The notes: a model not told the origin generated them from the letters alone. Counted from the stretch's first letter, positions 51,992 through 60,800 are shown. The stretch: 64,000 nt of DNA from Flavobacterium sp. 9R (GCF_902506345.1 NZ_LR733413.1:139740-203739), one strand, 5' to 3'. Translations and numbers: made by a program.

Positions 51992-52619
51992 TTGCAATAG
52001 CTTTCAAATTAATAATAGCATCGCCTGTAAGATTAGCGACATGTTTGGTAATTTTTTCGATATCCCAATCCCACCACTTAAGTTCTAAAAGTGTTTCAAT
52101 TTGTTCATCTGAGAATCTTTTTTTAATCACTTTTGATGGGTTGCCTCCCATTATCGAGTATGGTGGAACATCTTTGGTTACTGTTGTATTGGCGGCAATT
52201 ATGGCACCGTCACCAATTGTTATTCCTGGTAAAATTGTTACATTGTAACCTATCCAAACATCATTGCCAACTATTGTATTTCCTTTGTTCGGATATGTTT
52301 TGTCTTTCATAGCATTTTGCCAATCGTGTCCAAAGATTGCAAAGGGATACGAACTAATGCTTTGGGTTAAATGGTTCGCTCCGTTCATAATAAACGTCAC
52401 GTCAGAGGCAATCATACAAAACTTACCAATAATCAATTGATCTCCTATAAAATCAAAATGATATTTTACATTTTTTTCAAAATTAGCCACATCTTCAAAA
52501 TCATCATAATAGGTGTAATCTCCAACGATAATGTTGGGATTGGTGATTATGTTTTTTAAAAAGCATAATCTTGTGTAGTTTTCGAGTGGAAATTTTTGAT
52601 CTTTATCAGGATATTGCAT
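51981..52619 (-). CDS. Vat/CatB-type xenobiotic acetyltransferase
   Basis: The 212-residue protein is a left-handed beta-helix acetyltransferase of the xenobiotic group (Vat streptogramin A and CatB chloramphenicol acetyltransferases). Compared with Vat enzymes as I remember them it matches very closely: IIVGDYTYYDDFEDVANFE, IGDQLIIGKFCMIASDVTFIMNGANH with catalytic His83, NDVWIGYNVTILPGITIGDGAIIAA and WWDWDIEKI. Hexapeptide repeats run from about 60 to 180. This resemblance points to streptogramin A acetylation, but chromosomal homologs often have other roles. It heads the group with the secreted protein and rhodanese. Confidence 0.9.
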   Translation of the reverse strand: MQYPDKDQKFPLENYTRLCFLKNIITNPNIIVGDYTYYDDFEDVANFEKNVKYHFDFIGDQLIIGKFCMIASDVTFIMNGANHLTQSISSYPFAIFGHDWQNAMKDKTYPNKGNTIVGNDVWIGYNVTILPGITIGDGAIIAANTTVTKDVPPYSIMGGNPSKVIKKRFSDEQIETLLELKWWDWDIEKITKHVANLTGDAIINLKAIANEE

Positions 52620-52652
52620 GTTGCTCTTCTGGTATCTCTTTCTGAATGCTAT

Positions 52653-53540
52653 TTATTTTAGATTTTTTTTAAAAAAGTCAATGGTTCTTGTCCAAGCCAA
52701 TGTTGCTGCTTTTTCATCATATCTTGGCGTAGTATTGTTGTGAAAACCATGATTTACATCGGGATAGATAAAGGCTGTGTAATCAACTTTGTTTTGTTTT
52801 AAAATGGTTTCATAGGCGGGCCAACCTTCATTTACTCGAGTGTCTAAGGCTGCATATTGTATCAAAAGCGGTGCTTTTATTTTAGCAGCATCTTCTGCGC
52901 TAGGTTGTCCTCCGTAAAACGGAACAGCTGCACCTAATTTTGGAATGCGAACGGCTATCATGTTGGCAATCCAACCACCAAAGCAAAATCCAACCACCCC
53001 TACATGGCCATTACAATCTTTATGGTCTTTTAAAAATTCGTAGGCGGCAATAAAATCTTCGAGCATTTCCTCACGGGTACGTTTTTTTTGTAATTCACGG
53101 CCAGCATCATCATTTCCGGGATATCCACCAAGCGGGCTTAAAGCATCGGGAGCTAATGTGATAAAACCTTCTGGTGCTCCTCTTCTTCCAACGTCTTCAA
53201 TGTAAGGATTTAGACCTCTGTTTTCATGAACTACAATAATGCCTGGAAGTTTTTTCTTTTTATCTGTTGGTTTTGAAAGTAATCCTTTGATTGTTCCGCC
53301 TCCTTTAGGGGACGGATAGCTAATCATTTCTGACTGTAATCTTGGGTCATCGGCTGCTATAGTTAGAGTGTCCTTGTAATTTGGTGTCATAAAATTGAGT
53401 AGGGTAGGAACAGTCAAACTGCCCACTGCAAAAAGCGATAATTTTTCAATAAATTGCCTTCTTTCAATTTTGTTATGAGCATAATCATCATATAAATCAA
53501 AAACTTCTTGGCTAATGTCTGCTTTGGTGATTTCTTTCAT
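52653..53540 (-). CDS. Dienelactone hydrolase family protein, exported
   Basis: The 295-residue protein has an N-terminal [22 protein letters not shown] segment that looks like a twin-arginine or lipid-free signal anchor (about residues 27-52). The hydrolase domain carries GFCFGG, the Cys nucleophile of dienelactone hydrolases (Cys, not Ser), with the acid near [13 protein letters not shown] and the His in PDVNHGFHN. The natural substrate is probably not a chlorinated lactone here; the family name reflects fold and catalytic triad. It is followed downstream by the Vat-like gene on the same strand. Confidence 0.9.
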   Translation of the reverse strand: MKEITKADISQEVFDLYDDYAHNKIERRQFIEKLSLFAVGSLTVPTLLNFMTPNYKDTLTIAADDPRLQSEMISYPSPKGGGTIKGLLSKPTDKKKKLPGIIVVHENRGLNPYIEDVGRRGAPEGFITLAPDALSPLGGYPGNDDAGRELQKKRTREEMLEDFIAAYEFLKDHKDCNGHVGVVGFCFGGWIANMIAVRIPKLGAAVPFYGGQPSAEDAAKIKAPLLIQYAALDTRVNEGWPAYETILKQNKVDYTAFIYPDVNHGFHNNTTPRYDEKAATLAWTRTIDFFKKNLK

Positions 53541-53568
53541 AGTTGGTTGTTTTTTTGTTATGTAGGTT

Positions 53569-53946
53569 TTATTTGTTGAGTAATAAATCTATGACTCCAA
53601 GAGTTAAGGCGGCTCCAATATTATTAGTTCCGTAAGGGTTAAAAGAATCTATTTTTGCCCCTCTAGGATACATTGCATTTTGTGGAATATAAAACGATTT
53701 ACTGTATTTTGCTTCTTGATTTTTTAAATAAAATGTATCGTTCAAACCGCTTGTTGGATTATAGACATTCAACGAATAGGGTGTCGTGTGCGTTTTGAAA
53801 CTAAAATTCGGATAAGTAAATTGAATGCTGTTATAATTTGAAAACGCCAATTTAGGTTGAAAAGTTGCAAGAGGAATTGGCATTTTGAAGTGTTGAGCAT
53901 TCATTTGAGAAGTAGCAAATACAATTATGAAAAATAATGTTCTCAT
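53569..53946 (-). CDS. Short secreted protein of unknown function
   Basis: The 125-residue product has a signal peptide ([18 protein letters not shown]) and a mature portion of about 105 residues with [46 protein letters not shown] and a closing hydrophobic helix [16 protein letters not shown] do not recognise it. It precedes the dienelactone hydrolase gene by 28 nt on the same strand, so it may share its transcript. Confidence 0.7.
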   Translation of the reverse strand: MRTLFFIIVFATSQMNAQHFKMPIPLATFQPKLAFSNYNSIQFTYPNFSFKTHTTPYSLNVYNPTSGLNDTFYLKNQEAKYSKSFYIPQNAMYPRGAKIDSFNPYGTNNIGAALTLGVIDLLLNK

Positions 53947-54086
53947 AGTTAGAAGGTTTTAGCACATAAAAATAACTTTTTTTTCGTTTACATAATGAGT
54001 CATTGCAAACTCTAGCGTTATTTAGTTATTTTTATTGCATTAAAATTAACTAAAATATTGTTTTTGGTATATAATCATCAAATTTT

Positions 54087-55046
54087 ATGGCACTTTTTCA
54101 ACGATTGAATTCCAAATTAACACCCATTATCAATACTGGATTTGGGACCAATGCTACTGTGAACGGAAAACGCTTTTTGGACAAGGAAGGTAGTGCAAGA
54201 GTGAAACGTTTAGGATTGACTTTTTTTGAAAGAAATAGTTGGTACCATACGCTTTTGGATTTACCTACTTGGAAGTTTCTTCTATTGTTGTTGTTGTTTT
54301 ACATAGGTATTAATTTTGTTTTTGCTTATTTGTATTTCGTCATCGGAATAGAACACTTAAATGGTATAGCGACGACTCAAAGTCAATGGGAGCAGTTTGG
54401 ACAAGCTTATTTTTTTAGTGCACAGACCTTTACTACTGTAGGATATGGTCATATAAGCCCCGTTGGTTTTTTAACTAGTTCGCTCTCTGCAGCCGAGGCT
54501 TTAATTGGTCTACTAAGTTTTGCAATTGCTACAGGTTTGTTTTTCGGGCGTTTTAGTAAGCCTAGAGTATATCTGAAGTTTTCGGAAAATGCGATTATCG
54601 CACCATATCAAGGTGGAACAGCATTTATGTTTAGAATGGCGCCCTACAAAAACACGAATTATTTGGATACAGAAGTCAATGCAACATTTGGTTTGAGTAT
54701 AGAAGAAAACGGAGTATTGACGAATAAGTTTTATACGTTAGATTTAGAGATTAGTAAAGTGAATACCCTAATGCTAAGTTGGACAATTGTGCATCCCATT
54801 ACCGAAAAAAGTCCATTTTATCAATTTACTGCGCAAGATTTCGAAACCTTACAGGGTGAAATATTAGTTTTTATTAAAACTTTTGATGATATGTACAGCA
54901 CAACGGTTGCCACAAGAACTTCTTATATTTTTAAAGAAGTTGTCTATGGCGCCAAGTTTAAACCGATGTTTGAAAGTAGTACAAAACACTCGCATACTTT
55001 AATACATTTAAATCAGCTCAATGATTTTGAAAAAGTAACATTATAA
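54087..55046 (+). CDS. Kir-type (KirBac) potassium channel
   Basis: The 319-residue protein is an inward-rectifier-like potassium channel. The outer helix is at about 62-86, the pore loop carries the selectivity filter TVGYG (117-121), the inner helix is at about 128-152, and the C-terminal cytoplasmic beta-sandwich (about 160-300) is the Kir domain. The slide helix region RVKRLGLTFFERNSWYHTLLDLP precedes the first helix. No ligand site can be assigned. The next gene, a MerR regulator, begins 67 nt later on the same strand with its own promoter, so the channel is probably independent. Confidence 0.93.
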   Translation: MALFQRLNSKLTPIINTGFGTNATVNGKRFLDKEGSARVKRLGLTFFERNSWYHTLLDLPTWKFLLLLLLFYIGINFVFAYLYFVIGIEHLNGIATTQSQWEQFGQAYFFSAQTFTTVGYGHISPVGFLTSSLSAAEALIGLLSFAIATGLFFGRFSKPRVYLKFSENAIIAPYQGGTAFMFRMAPYKNTNYLDTEVNATFGLSIEENGVLTNKFYTLDLEISKVNTLMLSWTIVHPITEKSPFYQFTAQDFETLQGEILVFIKTFDDMYSTTVATRTSYIFKEVVYGAKFKPMFESSTKHSHTLIHLNQLNDFEKVTL

Positions 55047-55061
55047 TTACTATTTTTTTTA

Positions 55062-55091
55062 TTGTTTATCGAAAAAAATATTTTACTTTTG
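55062..55091 (+). promoter_or_regulatory. Promoter of the CarH-like regulator and crt operon
   Basis: TTG (55062-55064), 19 nt, TACTTTTG (55084-55091), a near-perfect promoter. The TTG is part of ATTGTTTA, and TTGTTTA recurs at 55089-55095, so the promoter is flanked by a direct repeat that could bind the regulator. The ATG at 55113 follows with a leader of about 15 nt. Confidence 0.7.
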
Positions 55092-55112
55092 TTTAATAAA
55101 TTTGAAAAAACA

Positions 55113-56009
55113 ATGAACAATATTAAAAATGTATTTAGCATCAAAGACCTAGAAAATCTCTCAGGGATTAAAGCACATACGATTCGTATTTGGGAAAAAC
55201 GATACAATGTTTTGCAACCCATGCGAACAGATACTAATATTCGTTTATATGACCTTCATAGTCTTCAAAAGTTACTAAACATAACTTTGCTTCATGATTA
55301 TGGGTACAAAATATCCAAGATTGCTACCTATTCAGAAGAAAAAATCCCATCCTTAGTTCGTGAGATTATCACCACAAAAAATGCCAATAATCACGCAATT
55401 AGTGATTTTAAAATGGCAATGATGAATTTTGACCAAGATTTGTTTTTTAAAACGTACGATTGGTTAATTGCAAAAAAAACATTCAAAGAGGTTTTTTTGC
55501 AAGTGTTTGTTCCTTTGATGAATGAATTGGGTTTATTATGGCAAACCGACACTATTACACCAGCACATGAGCATTTTGTGAGCTATTTGATTAAACAAAA
55601 ATTACTAATTAATATTGAGCAATTACAAACGCAGCCTGTACAACATCATGATAAAGTATTTGTATTGTCTTTGCCAATGAATGAAATTCATGAGCTAGGT
55701 TTGATGTATTTGCATTACGAAATTTTGTTGCAAGGCTATAAAACGGTTTATTTGGGCGAAAGCATGCCAATTGATAACCTTAAGGTGTTGAAAAATAATT
55801 TTGGTCCTATTGTATATATCACTTACATGACTGTACAGCCAGATCGTGAGGCAATAGATAATTATGTATCAACAATGGAGTCGGAGTTGTTGGGCGATGG
55901 TACGCAATTGTGGTTTATTGGTCGATTGGTTGAGAATATTGATAGAGATAAAATTGCCTCTGAAACGCATATTTTTCAATCCATAACAGAATTAGTAGAC
56001 GCAATTTAA
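55113..56009 (+). CDS. MerR-family regulator with B12-binding domain (CarH/LitR-like)
   Basis: The 298-residue protein has an N-terminal MerR winged helix (FSIKDLENLSGIKAHTIRIWEKRY, RLYDLHSLQKLL; about 8-75), a four-helix cap (about 95-175), and a Rossmann cobalamin-binding domain (about 180-298). In the cap the motif W143-x9-E153-H154 (WQTDTITPAHEH) and in the Rossmann domain His193 (NEIHELG, the expected lower axial Co ligand) match the light sensor CarH. The residue after Trp143 is Gln, where T. thermophilus CarH has His132 that binds cobalt after light exposure. It is the first gene of the crt/photolyase set and probably represses it in the dark. An earlier TTG start lies inside the promoter. 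Confidence 0.85.
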   Translation: MNNIKNVFSIKDLENLSGIKAHTIRIWEKRYNVLQPMRTDTNIRLYDLHSLQKLLNITLLHDYGYKISKIATYSEEKIPSLVREIITTKNANNHAISDFKMAMMNFDQDLFFKTYDWLIAKKTFKEVFLQVFVPLMNELGLLWQTDTITPAHEHFVSYLIKQKLLINIEQLQTQPVQHHDKVFVLSLPMNEIHELGLMYLHYEILLQGYKTVYLGESMPIDNLKVLKNNFGPIVYITYMTVQPDREAIDNYVSTMESELLGDGTQLWFIGRLVENIDRDKIASETHIFQSITELVDAI

Positions 56010-56033
56010 ATCCCAAATAATGCCCCTCTTATA

Positions 56034-57500
56034 ATGAAAAAAATTACGATTATAGGCTCAGGTTTTTCTGCTTTATCCGCCTCTTGTTATTTGGCCAAAA
56101 GCGGCCACGATGTTACTATTTTTGAGAAAAATGCAACAATTGGCGGAAGAGCAAGGCAGATGAAATCCGCTGGTTTTACTTTTGATATGGGTCCGAGTTG
56201 GTACTGGATGCCAGATATTTTTGAACGTTTTTTTGCCGATTTTAATAAAAAGCCAAGTGATTATTACGAGCTAATTAAGCTCTCACCAGCATATCGTGTA
56301 TATTTTGGTGTAGATGATTTTATAGCCATTGCAGATAATCTTGACGAAATTGTAACCACTTTTGAAAATATCGAAAAAGGAAGTGGCAAAGTCCTAAGAG
56401 CTTTTATGGCCGAAGCGCAAAGCAATTATGATATTGCCATCAAGGATTTGGTGTATCGACCTGGCGTTTCTCCGTTAGAATTAGTGACAACAAAAACAGC
56501 CCAAAAAGTTGGTCAGTTTTTTAGCAATATCAGTCGTGATGTTCGCAAAAAGTTTACCAATCCAAGATTGATTCAGATTCTTGAATTTCCAGTTCTTTTT
56601 TTAGGAGCCAAACCTTCGGACACACCTTCGTTTTATAGTTTTATGAACTATGCCGATTTTGGTTTAGGAACTTGGCATCCCAAAACAGGAATGTTTGACG
56701 TGGTTTTAGCTATGGAAAGTTTGGCTAGGGAGTTGGGAGTGAAATTTGTTACCAATGCAGCTATCGAAAAAATTGTAGTAGAAAACAAAACAGCCAAAGC
56801 TGTTGTTATCAATGGACAAACGATTACTTCTGATGTAGTCTTGAGCGGTGCGGATTATCATCATACCGAAACCTTATTGGACAAAGAGCATCGGGTTTAC
56901 TCAGAAGCCTATTGGGAAAGCCGTGTCTTTGCACCTTCCTCATTATTGTTTTATGTAGGTTTTGATAAAAAAATAGAAAATATTTCGCATCACGCTTTAT
57001 TTTTTGATGTTGATTTTTACCAACACGCAAAAGATATTTACGATGAACCACAATGGCCAAAAGAACCGTTGTTTTATGCTAATTTCCCCTCTCTTACTGA
57101 CCCAACTGCAGCACCAGAAGGTATGGAATCTGCTTTCTTTTTAGTGCCTTTAGCACCAGGAATTAATGATAGCGAAGCGTTGAGAGAACAGTATTTTGAT
57201 AAAATAATTGCTCGTTTTGAGCAACTTACACAACAAACTGTGAAAAATAATATTATATTTAAACAATCATTCTGTAAAAATGATTTTGTTTCTGAATATA
57301 ATTCATACAAAGGAAATGCCTATGGTATGGCCAATACGCTACTCCAAACGGCTTTTTTGAGACCAAAATTGAAAAGTAAAAAAGTAAACAATTTATATTT
57401 CACTGGACAATTAACAGTGCCAGGACCAGGCGTTCCACCTGCATTAATTTCAGGAAAGTTAGTATCAGAGTTAATTAATAAAAAATTTTCAGAAGCGTAA
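56034..57500 (+). CDS. crtI: Phytoene desaturase (lycopene-forming type)
   Basis: The 488-residue flavoprotein desaturates phytoene, giving lycopene. It has the FAD-binding start TIIGSGFSALSASCYLAKSGHDVTIFEKN and the family's C-terminal motif NLYFTGQLTVPGPGVPPALISG. The body contains GRARQMKSAGFTFDMGPSWYWMPDIFE. Length is usual for bacterial CrtI. It starts 24 nt after the regulator gene and ends 3 nt before crtB, a tight operon. Confidence 0.95.
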   Translation: MKKITIIGSGFSALSASCYLAKSGHDVTIFEKNATIGGRARQMKSAGFTFDMGPSWYWMPDIFERFFADFNKKPSDYYELIKLSPAYRVYFGVDDFIAIADNLDEIVTTFENIEKGSGKVLRAFMAEAQSNYDIAIKDLVYRPGVSPLELVTTKTAQKVGQFFSNISRDVRKKFTNPRLIQILEFPVLFLGAKPSDTPSFYSFMNYADFGLGTWHPKTGMFDVVLAMESLARELGVKFVTNAAIEKIVVENKTAKAVVINGQTITSDVVLSGADYHHTETLLDKEHRVYSEAYWESRVFAPSSLLFYVGFDKKIENISHHALFFDVDFYQHAKDIYDEPQWPKEPLFYANFPSLTDPTAAPEGMESAFFLVPLAPGINDSEALREQYFDKIIARFEQLTQQTVKNNIIFKQSFCKNDFVSEYNSYKGNAYGMANTLLQTAFLRPKLKSKKVNNLYFTGQLTVPGPGVPPALISGKLVSELINKKFSEA

Positions 57501-57503
57501 ATT

Positions 57504-58343
57504 ATGAAGCAATTATTTGATGATGTATCTTTTAAGTGTAGTAAGTTAGTTACCAAAAGCTATAGTACTTCTTTCTCTTTGGCCGTAAAAATGCTGGCGC
57601 CAAGTATTCGAGAAGATATCTATAATATATATGGTTTTGTCCGTTTTGCTGACGAAATTGTTGACTCTTTTCACGGATATCAAAAAGAACAATTGATTCA
57701 AGATTTTGAAACCGATTATTACAAGGCATTGGCTTCAGGAATTAGTTTGAATCCTATTCTGAATGCCTTTCAAATCACTGTAAAAAAGAACAATATTTCT
57801 GATGATTTGGTGCAAGCTTTTCTAAAAAGTATGAAAATGGACTTGGTAAAATCAAAGTATAATACCAAGGCGGAATACGATGATTATATCTACGGTTCAG
57901 CGGATGTGGTGGGTTTAATGTGTCTTAAGGTTTTTGTTCAAGGCAATCAAGAAAAATACGATGCCCTTAAAGACGAAGCGATGAGATTGGGCTCTGCTTT
58001 TCAAAAAGTGAATTTCTTGAGAGATTTAAAAGACGACAATTTGGTTTTGAATCGCAATTATTTTCCAGGAGTAGACCTTCGTTCTTTTGATGATGAAGCA
58101 AAAAAAGCGATTATTGCTGAAATTGATGAAGACTTTAAAGCAGCAAGAGAAGGCATCAAGAAATTACCGCTTGAAGCTAAATTTGGTGTTTTTACAGCCT
58201 ATGTCTATTACAAAAAACTTTTGAATAAGTTAGAACGCACTCCTTCACACAAAATCGGCACATCAAGAATACGCGTTTCTAATTATTCCAAAGCGGGATT
58301 ATTGGCGCAATCTTTCGTAACGTACAAGTTGCGATTAGTTTAA
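57504..58343 (+). CDS. crtB: Phytoene synthase
   Basis: The 279-residue enzyme joins two geranylgeranyl diphosphates to make phytoene. Two Asp-rich Mg sites are visible: DEIVD (about 50) and RDLKDD (about 170), and YIYGSADVVGLMCLKVF lies between them. Its position right after crtI and before crtZ makes phytoene, not squalene, the expected product. Confidence 0.94.
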   Translation: MKQLFDDVSFKCSKLVTKSYSTSFSLAVKMLAPSIREDIYNIYGFVRFADEIVDSFHGYQKEQLIQDFETDYYKALASGISLNPILNAFQITVKKNNISDDLVQAFLKSMKMDLVKSKYNTKAEYDDYIYGSADVVGLMCLKVFVQGNQEKYDALKDEAMRLGSAFQKVNFLRDLKDDNLVLNRNYFPGVDLRSFDDEAKKAIIAEIDEDFKAAREGIKKLPLEAKFGVFTAYVYYKKLLNKLERTPSHKIGTSRIRVSNYSKAGLLAQSFVTYKLRLV

Positions 58344-58367
58344 TATTTCATTTCAAATTCATTCAAA

Positions 58368-58808
58368 ATGCTTAATTTTTTCATATTTCTAGGAGTTTTT
58401 CTTTTTATGGAGTGCGTCACTTGGTGTACACATAAGTTCGTGATGCACGGTTTTATGTGGTATTTTCACGCCGACCACCATCAGCCAAAATATGCACATA
58501 TCTTTGAGCGTAACGATATTTTCTTTGTCATTTTTGCCATTCCTAGTATTCTCCTTTTTTATTTTGGTGTAGAAGGTGGTCTTAATTATTTGTTTTTTAT
58601 CGGATTGGGTATCTTTTTTTATGGATTGTGTTACTTTCTAATCCACGATGTATTGATTCATCAACGCTTCAAATGGTTCAAAAACACCAACAACAAATAT
58701 CTTATTGGGCTACGAAAAGCACACAAAGTACACCACAAACATTTAGGTAAAGAACACGGTGAATGTTTCGGAATGCTATTCGTCCCGTTCAAATATTATA
58801 AAATGTAG
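58368..58808 (+). CDS. crtZ: Beta-carotene hydroxylase
   Basis: The 146-residue membrane protein is a di-iron hydroxylase of the CrtZ/fatty acid hydroxylase superfamily, adding hydroxyls to beta-carotene to make zeaxanthin. His clusters are HKFVMHG, HADHH, and at the C-terminal HKVHHKH, giving the iron ligands. Four short hydrophobic segments fit. No lycopene cyclase gene (crtY) is in the window, so that step must be encoded elsewhere. Confidence 0.92.
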   Translation: MLNFFIFLGVFLFMECVTWCTHKFVMHGFMWYFHADHHQPKYAHIFERNDIFFVIFAIPSILLFYFGVEGGLNYLFFIGLGIFFYGLCYFLIHDVLIHQRFKWFKNTNNKYLIGLRKAHKVHHKHLGKEHGECFGMLFVPFKYYKM

Positions 58809-58810
58809 TT

Positions 58811-58960
58811 TTTGGGCGTGCCCCCCGAAACACGAGTATACTAACGACACGATTCTCCAATCGGGGGTCGGGTCATCCATTCCCGCTTTGTTGTAGTGGC
58901 CTTTATCGCCCCTACAACAAGAGCTCCATTACTACCCCTCACGCAGGGAAATCAACACCA
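58811..58960. repeat. GC-rich intergenic repeat-like element
   Basis: Between crtZ and the SRPBCC gene the base composition turns GC-rich. CCCCCGA (58822-58828) pairs with TCGGGGG (58861-58867), and TTGTTGTAG (58888-58896) pairs with CTACAACAA (58912-58920). The opening TTTGGGCGTGCC and the phrase GGGGTCGGG are, from memory, typical of a dispersed intergenic repeat in Bacteroidota genomes. No coding region is present. Confidence 0.55.
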
Positions 58961-58975
58961 TTTATCGCATACATT

Positions 58976-59437
58976 ATGAAAGTATATAAATTAGAAACCG
59001 TGCAACACGTCAACGCAACTCTTGACGAATGTTGGGCTTTTTTTTCCAGTCCACAAAATCTGCAAAAAATTACGCCTTTAGATATGGGGTTTCAAATCGT
59101 AGATTTCGACGGAAGAACCGCCTATCCAGGTCAAGTGATACAATACAAAGTGTCGCCTTTAGCAGGAATAAAACTAAGTTGGATGACCATCATTACAGCC
59201 GTAAAAGACAAAAGCTATTTTATAGACGAGCAGCGTTTTGGTCCCTATACGTTGTGGCATCACAAACATTTCTTTGAAGCCACCGAAAACGGAGTAAAAA
59301 TGACGGATGTTGTTCATTACGCCCTTCCTCTTGGTTTTTTGGGTCGCATTATGAACACACTTGTGGTCAAAAGCAAGTTAAAAGAAATATTCTCTTATCG
59401 AGAAAAAGCCGTAGATGAACTTTTTAATACCAAATAA
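58976..59437 (+). CDS. SRPBCC family protein
   Basis: The 153-residue protein has the SRPBCC (START/Bet v1-like) fold pattern: KLETVQHVNATLDECWAFFSSPQNLQKITP, YKVSPLAGIKLSWMTIITAV and a helix KSKLKEIFSYREKAVDELF. Many such proteins are annotated as cell-division inhibitors next to photolyases, without proof of that role. Its stop overlaps the photolyase start by one base, so the two are translationally coupled. A ligand-binding role in light response is inference. Confidence 0.88.
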   Translation: MKVYKLETVQHVNATLDECWAFFSSPQNLQKITPLDMGFQIVDFDGRTAYPGQVIQYKVSPLAGIKLSWMTIITAVKDKSYFIDEQRFGPYTLWHHKHFFEATENGVKMTDVVHYALPLGFLGRIMNTLVVKSKLKEIFSYREKAVDELFNTK

Positions 59438-60732
59438 TGACTGCCCAGCCTATTACTGTTTTTTGGTTTCGTCGCGATTTGCGCTTAGAAGATAATGTAG
59501 GCTTGTATCAGGCATTACAAAGTGGCTATCCAGTACTTCCTCTTTTTATTTTTGATGATGCCATTTTGGAGCATTTACCCAAAGACGATGCTAGAGTCAC
59601 TTTTATCTACGAATCATTATCGAAAATCAACGAAAAATTAGCCGAATTTGGAAGTTCTCTTTTGGTAAAAAAAGGAAAAACCCAAGATGTTTGGCAACAA
59701 TTAATAACCGAATTTGAGGTCAAAGCGGTTATTTTCAATAAAGATTACGAACCTTATGCCATAAAGAGAGACCAACAGATTACTGAATTGTTAGCTCAAA
59801 ATGGGGTAAAAGTGCAGGCATTCAAAGACCAAGTCATTTTTGAAGAAGCCGAAATCACCAAGGCCGACGGTTTGCCTTACACTGTCTACACGCCCTATAA
59901 AAACAAATGGCTAGAAAAATATCGTACACTAGCTCCCGTTGTGGAATATGATACTACTGTTTTTTCTAAGAATTGGTTGGTAAGTACTTTTGTGTTTCCT
60001 TCTTTATCTGCTATTGGTTTTGAAAGGAGTGCCATCAAAGTCAAACCCCACAATTTGACTAAAATTGTTACCTATCACGAAACGCGTGATTTTCCCGCAT
60101 TAGATACTACCTCTTATTTGTCGCCACATTTGCGATTTGGCACTGTTAGTGTTCGAAAATTAGTGAATTGGGCCGCACGAAAAAATGATGTTTTCTTGAG
60201 CGAACTCATCTGGAGAGAATTTTTTATGCAAATCCTCTATCATTTCCCCAAAGTAGTGCAACACAATTTTAAATCGGCTTACGATGGCATAGAATGGCGC
60301 AATGACGAAGCTGATTTTCAAAGGTGGTGTTCAGGAAATACAGGCTATCCTATGGTGGATGCAGGTATGCGCGAACTCAATGCTACGGGTTATATGCACA
60401 ATAGAGTGCGTATGGTAGTGGCTAGTTTTTTGTGCAAACATTTGTTATTGCCTTGGCAATGGGGCGAAGCCTATTTCGCTCAAAAACTCTTAGATTATGA
60501 TTTGTCTGCCAATGTGGGCAATTGGCAGTGGGCTGCTGGGACAGGCTGTGATGCCGCTCCTTATTTTAGAGTGTTCAATCCCGATATTCAATTACAAAAA
60601 TTTGATTCCAAAGGACAATACATCCGAAAATGGATTCCTGAATTTGATTTAGGCTACGGCGCACCTATGGTGGAACACGCTATGGCAAGAGACCGCGCCA
60701 TTGCGACTTATAAGACAGGGATTCTGAAATAA
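59437..60732 (+). CDS. Deoxyribodipyrimidine photo-lyase/cryptochrome
   Basis: The 431-residue flavoprotein repairs cyclobutane pyrimidine dimers by light. The N-terminal antenna domain begins TVFWFRRDLRLEDN, and the FAD-binding C-terminal half has WREFFMQILYHFP, TGYPMVDAGMRELNATGYMHNRVRM and ANVGNWQWAAGTGCDAAPYFR, the last close to the class I CPD photolyase pattern. It may alternatively be a cryptochrome; the full FAD and Trp-rich repair motifs favour a lyase. It is last of the CarH-crt-SRPBCC-photolyase set. Confidence 0.94.
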   Translation: MTAQPITVFWFRRDLRLEDNVGLYQALQSGYPVLPLFIFDDAILEHLPKDDARVTFIYESLSKINEKLAEFGSSLLVKKGKTQDVWQQLITEFEVKAVIFNKDYEPYAIKRDQQITELLAQNGVKVQAFKDQVIFEEAEITKADGLPYTVYTPYKNKWLEKYRTLAPVVEYDTTVFSKNWLVSTFVFPSLSAIGFERSAIKVKPHNLTKIVTYHETRDFPALDTTSYLSPHLRFGTVSVRKLVNWAARKNDVFLSELIWREFFMQILYHFPKVVQHNFKSAYDGIEWRNDEADFQRWCSGNTGYPMVDAGMRELNATGYMHNRVRMVVASFLCKHLLLPWQWGEAYFAQKLLDYDLSANVGNWQWAAGTGCDAAPYFRVFNPDIQLQKFDSKGQYIRKWIPEFDLGYGAPMVEHAMARDRAIATYKTGILK

Positions 60733-60788
60733 ATCATTAATTAAGAAATAATTAAGTTTTCATTTTAAAAAACAATCATAATAAAAAG

Positions 60789-60796
60789 TATTTTTG
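60789..60796 (+). promoter_or_regulatory. Possible -7 box of the Cys-rich small gene
   Basis: TATTTTTG fits TAnnTTTG and ends 4 nt before the ATG, which would give an almost leaderless message. No -33 TTG at the right spacing. Confidence 0.3.
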
Positions 60797-60800
60797 CTCT

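Noticed and set aside
55062..55112. TTG start 17 codons before the CarH-like ATG
   Set aside because: The TTG is the -33 element of the promoter and the -7 box lies inside this stretch.
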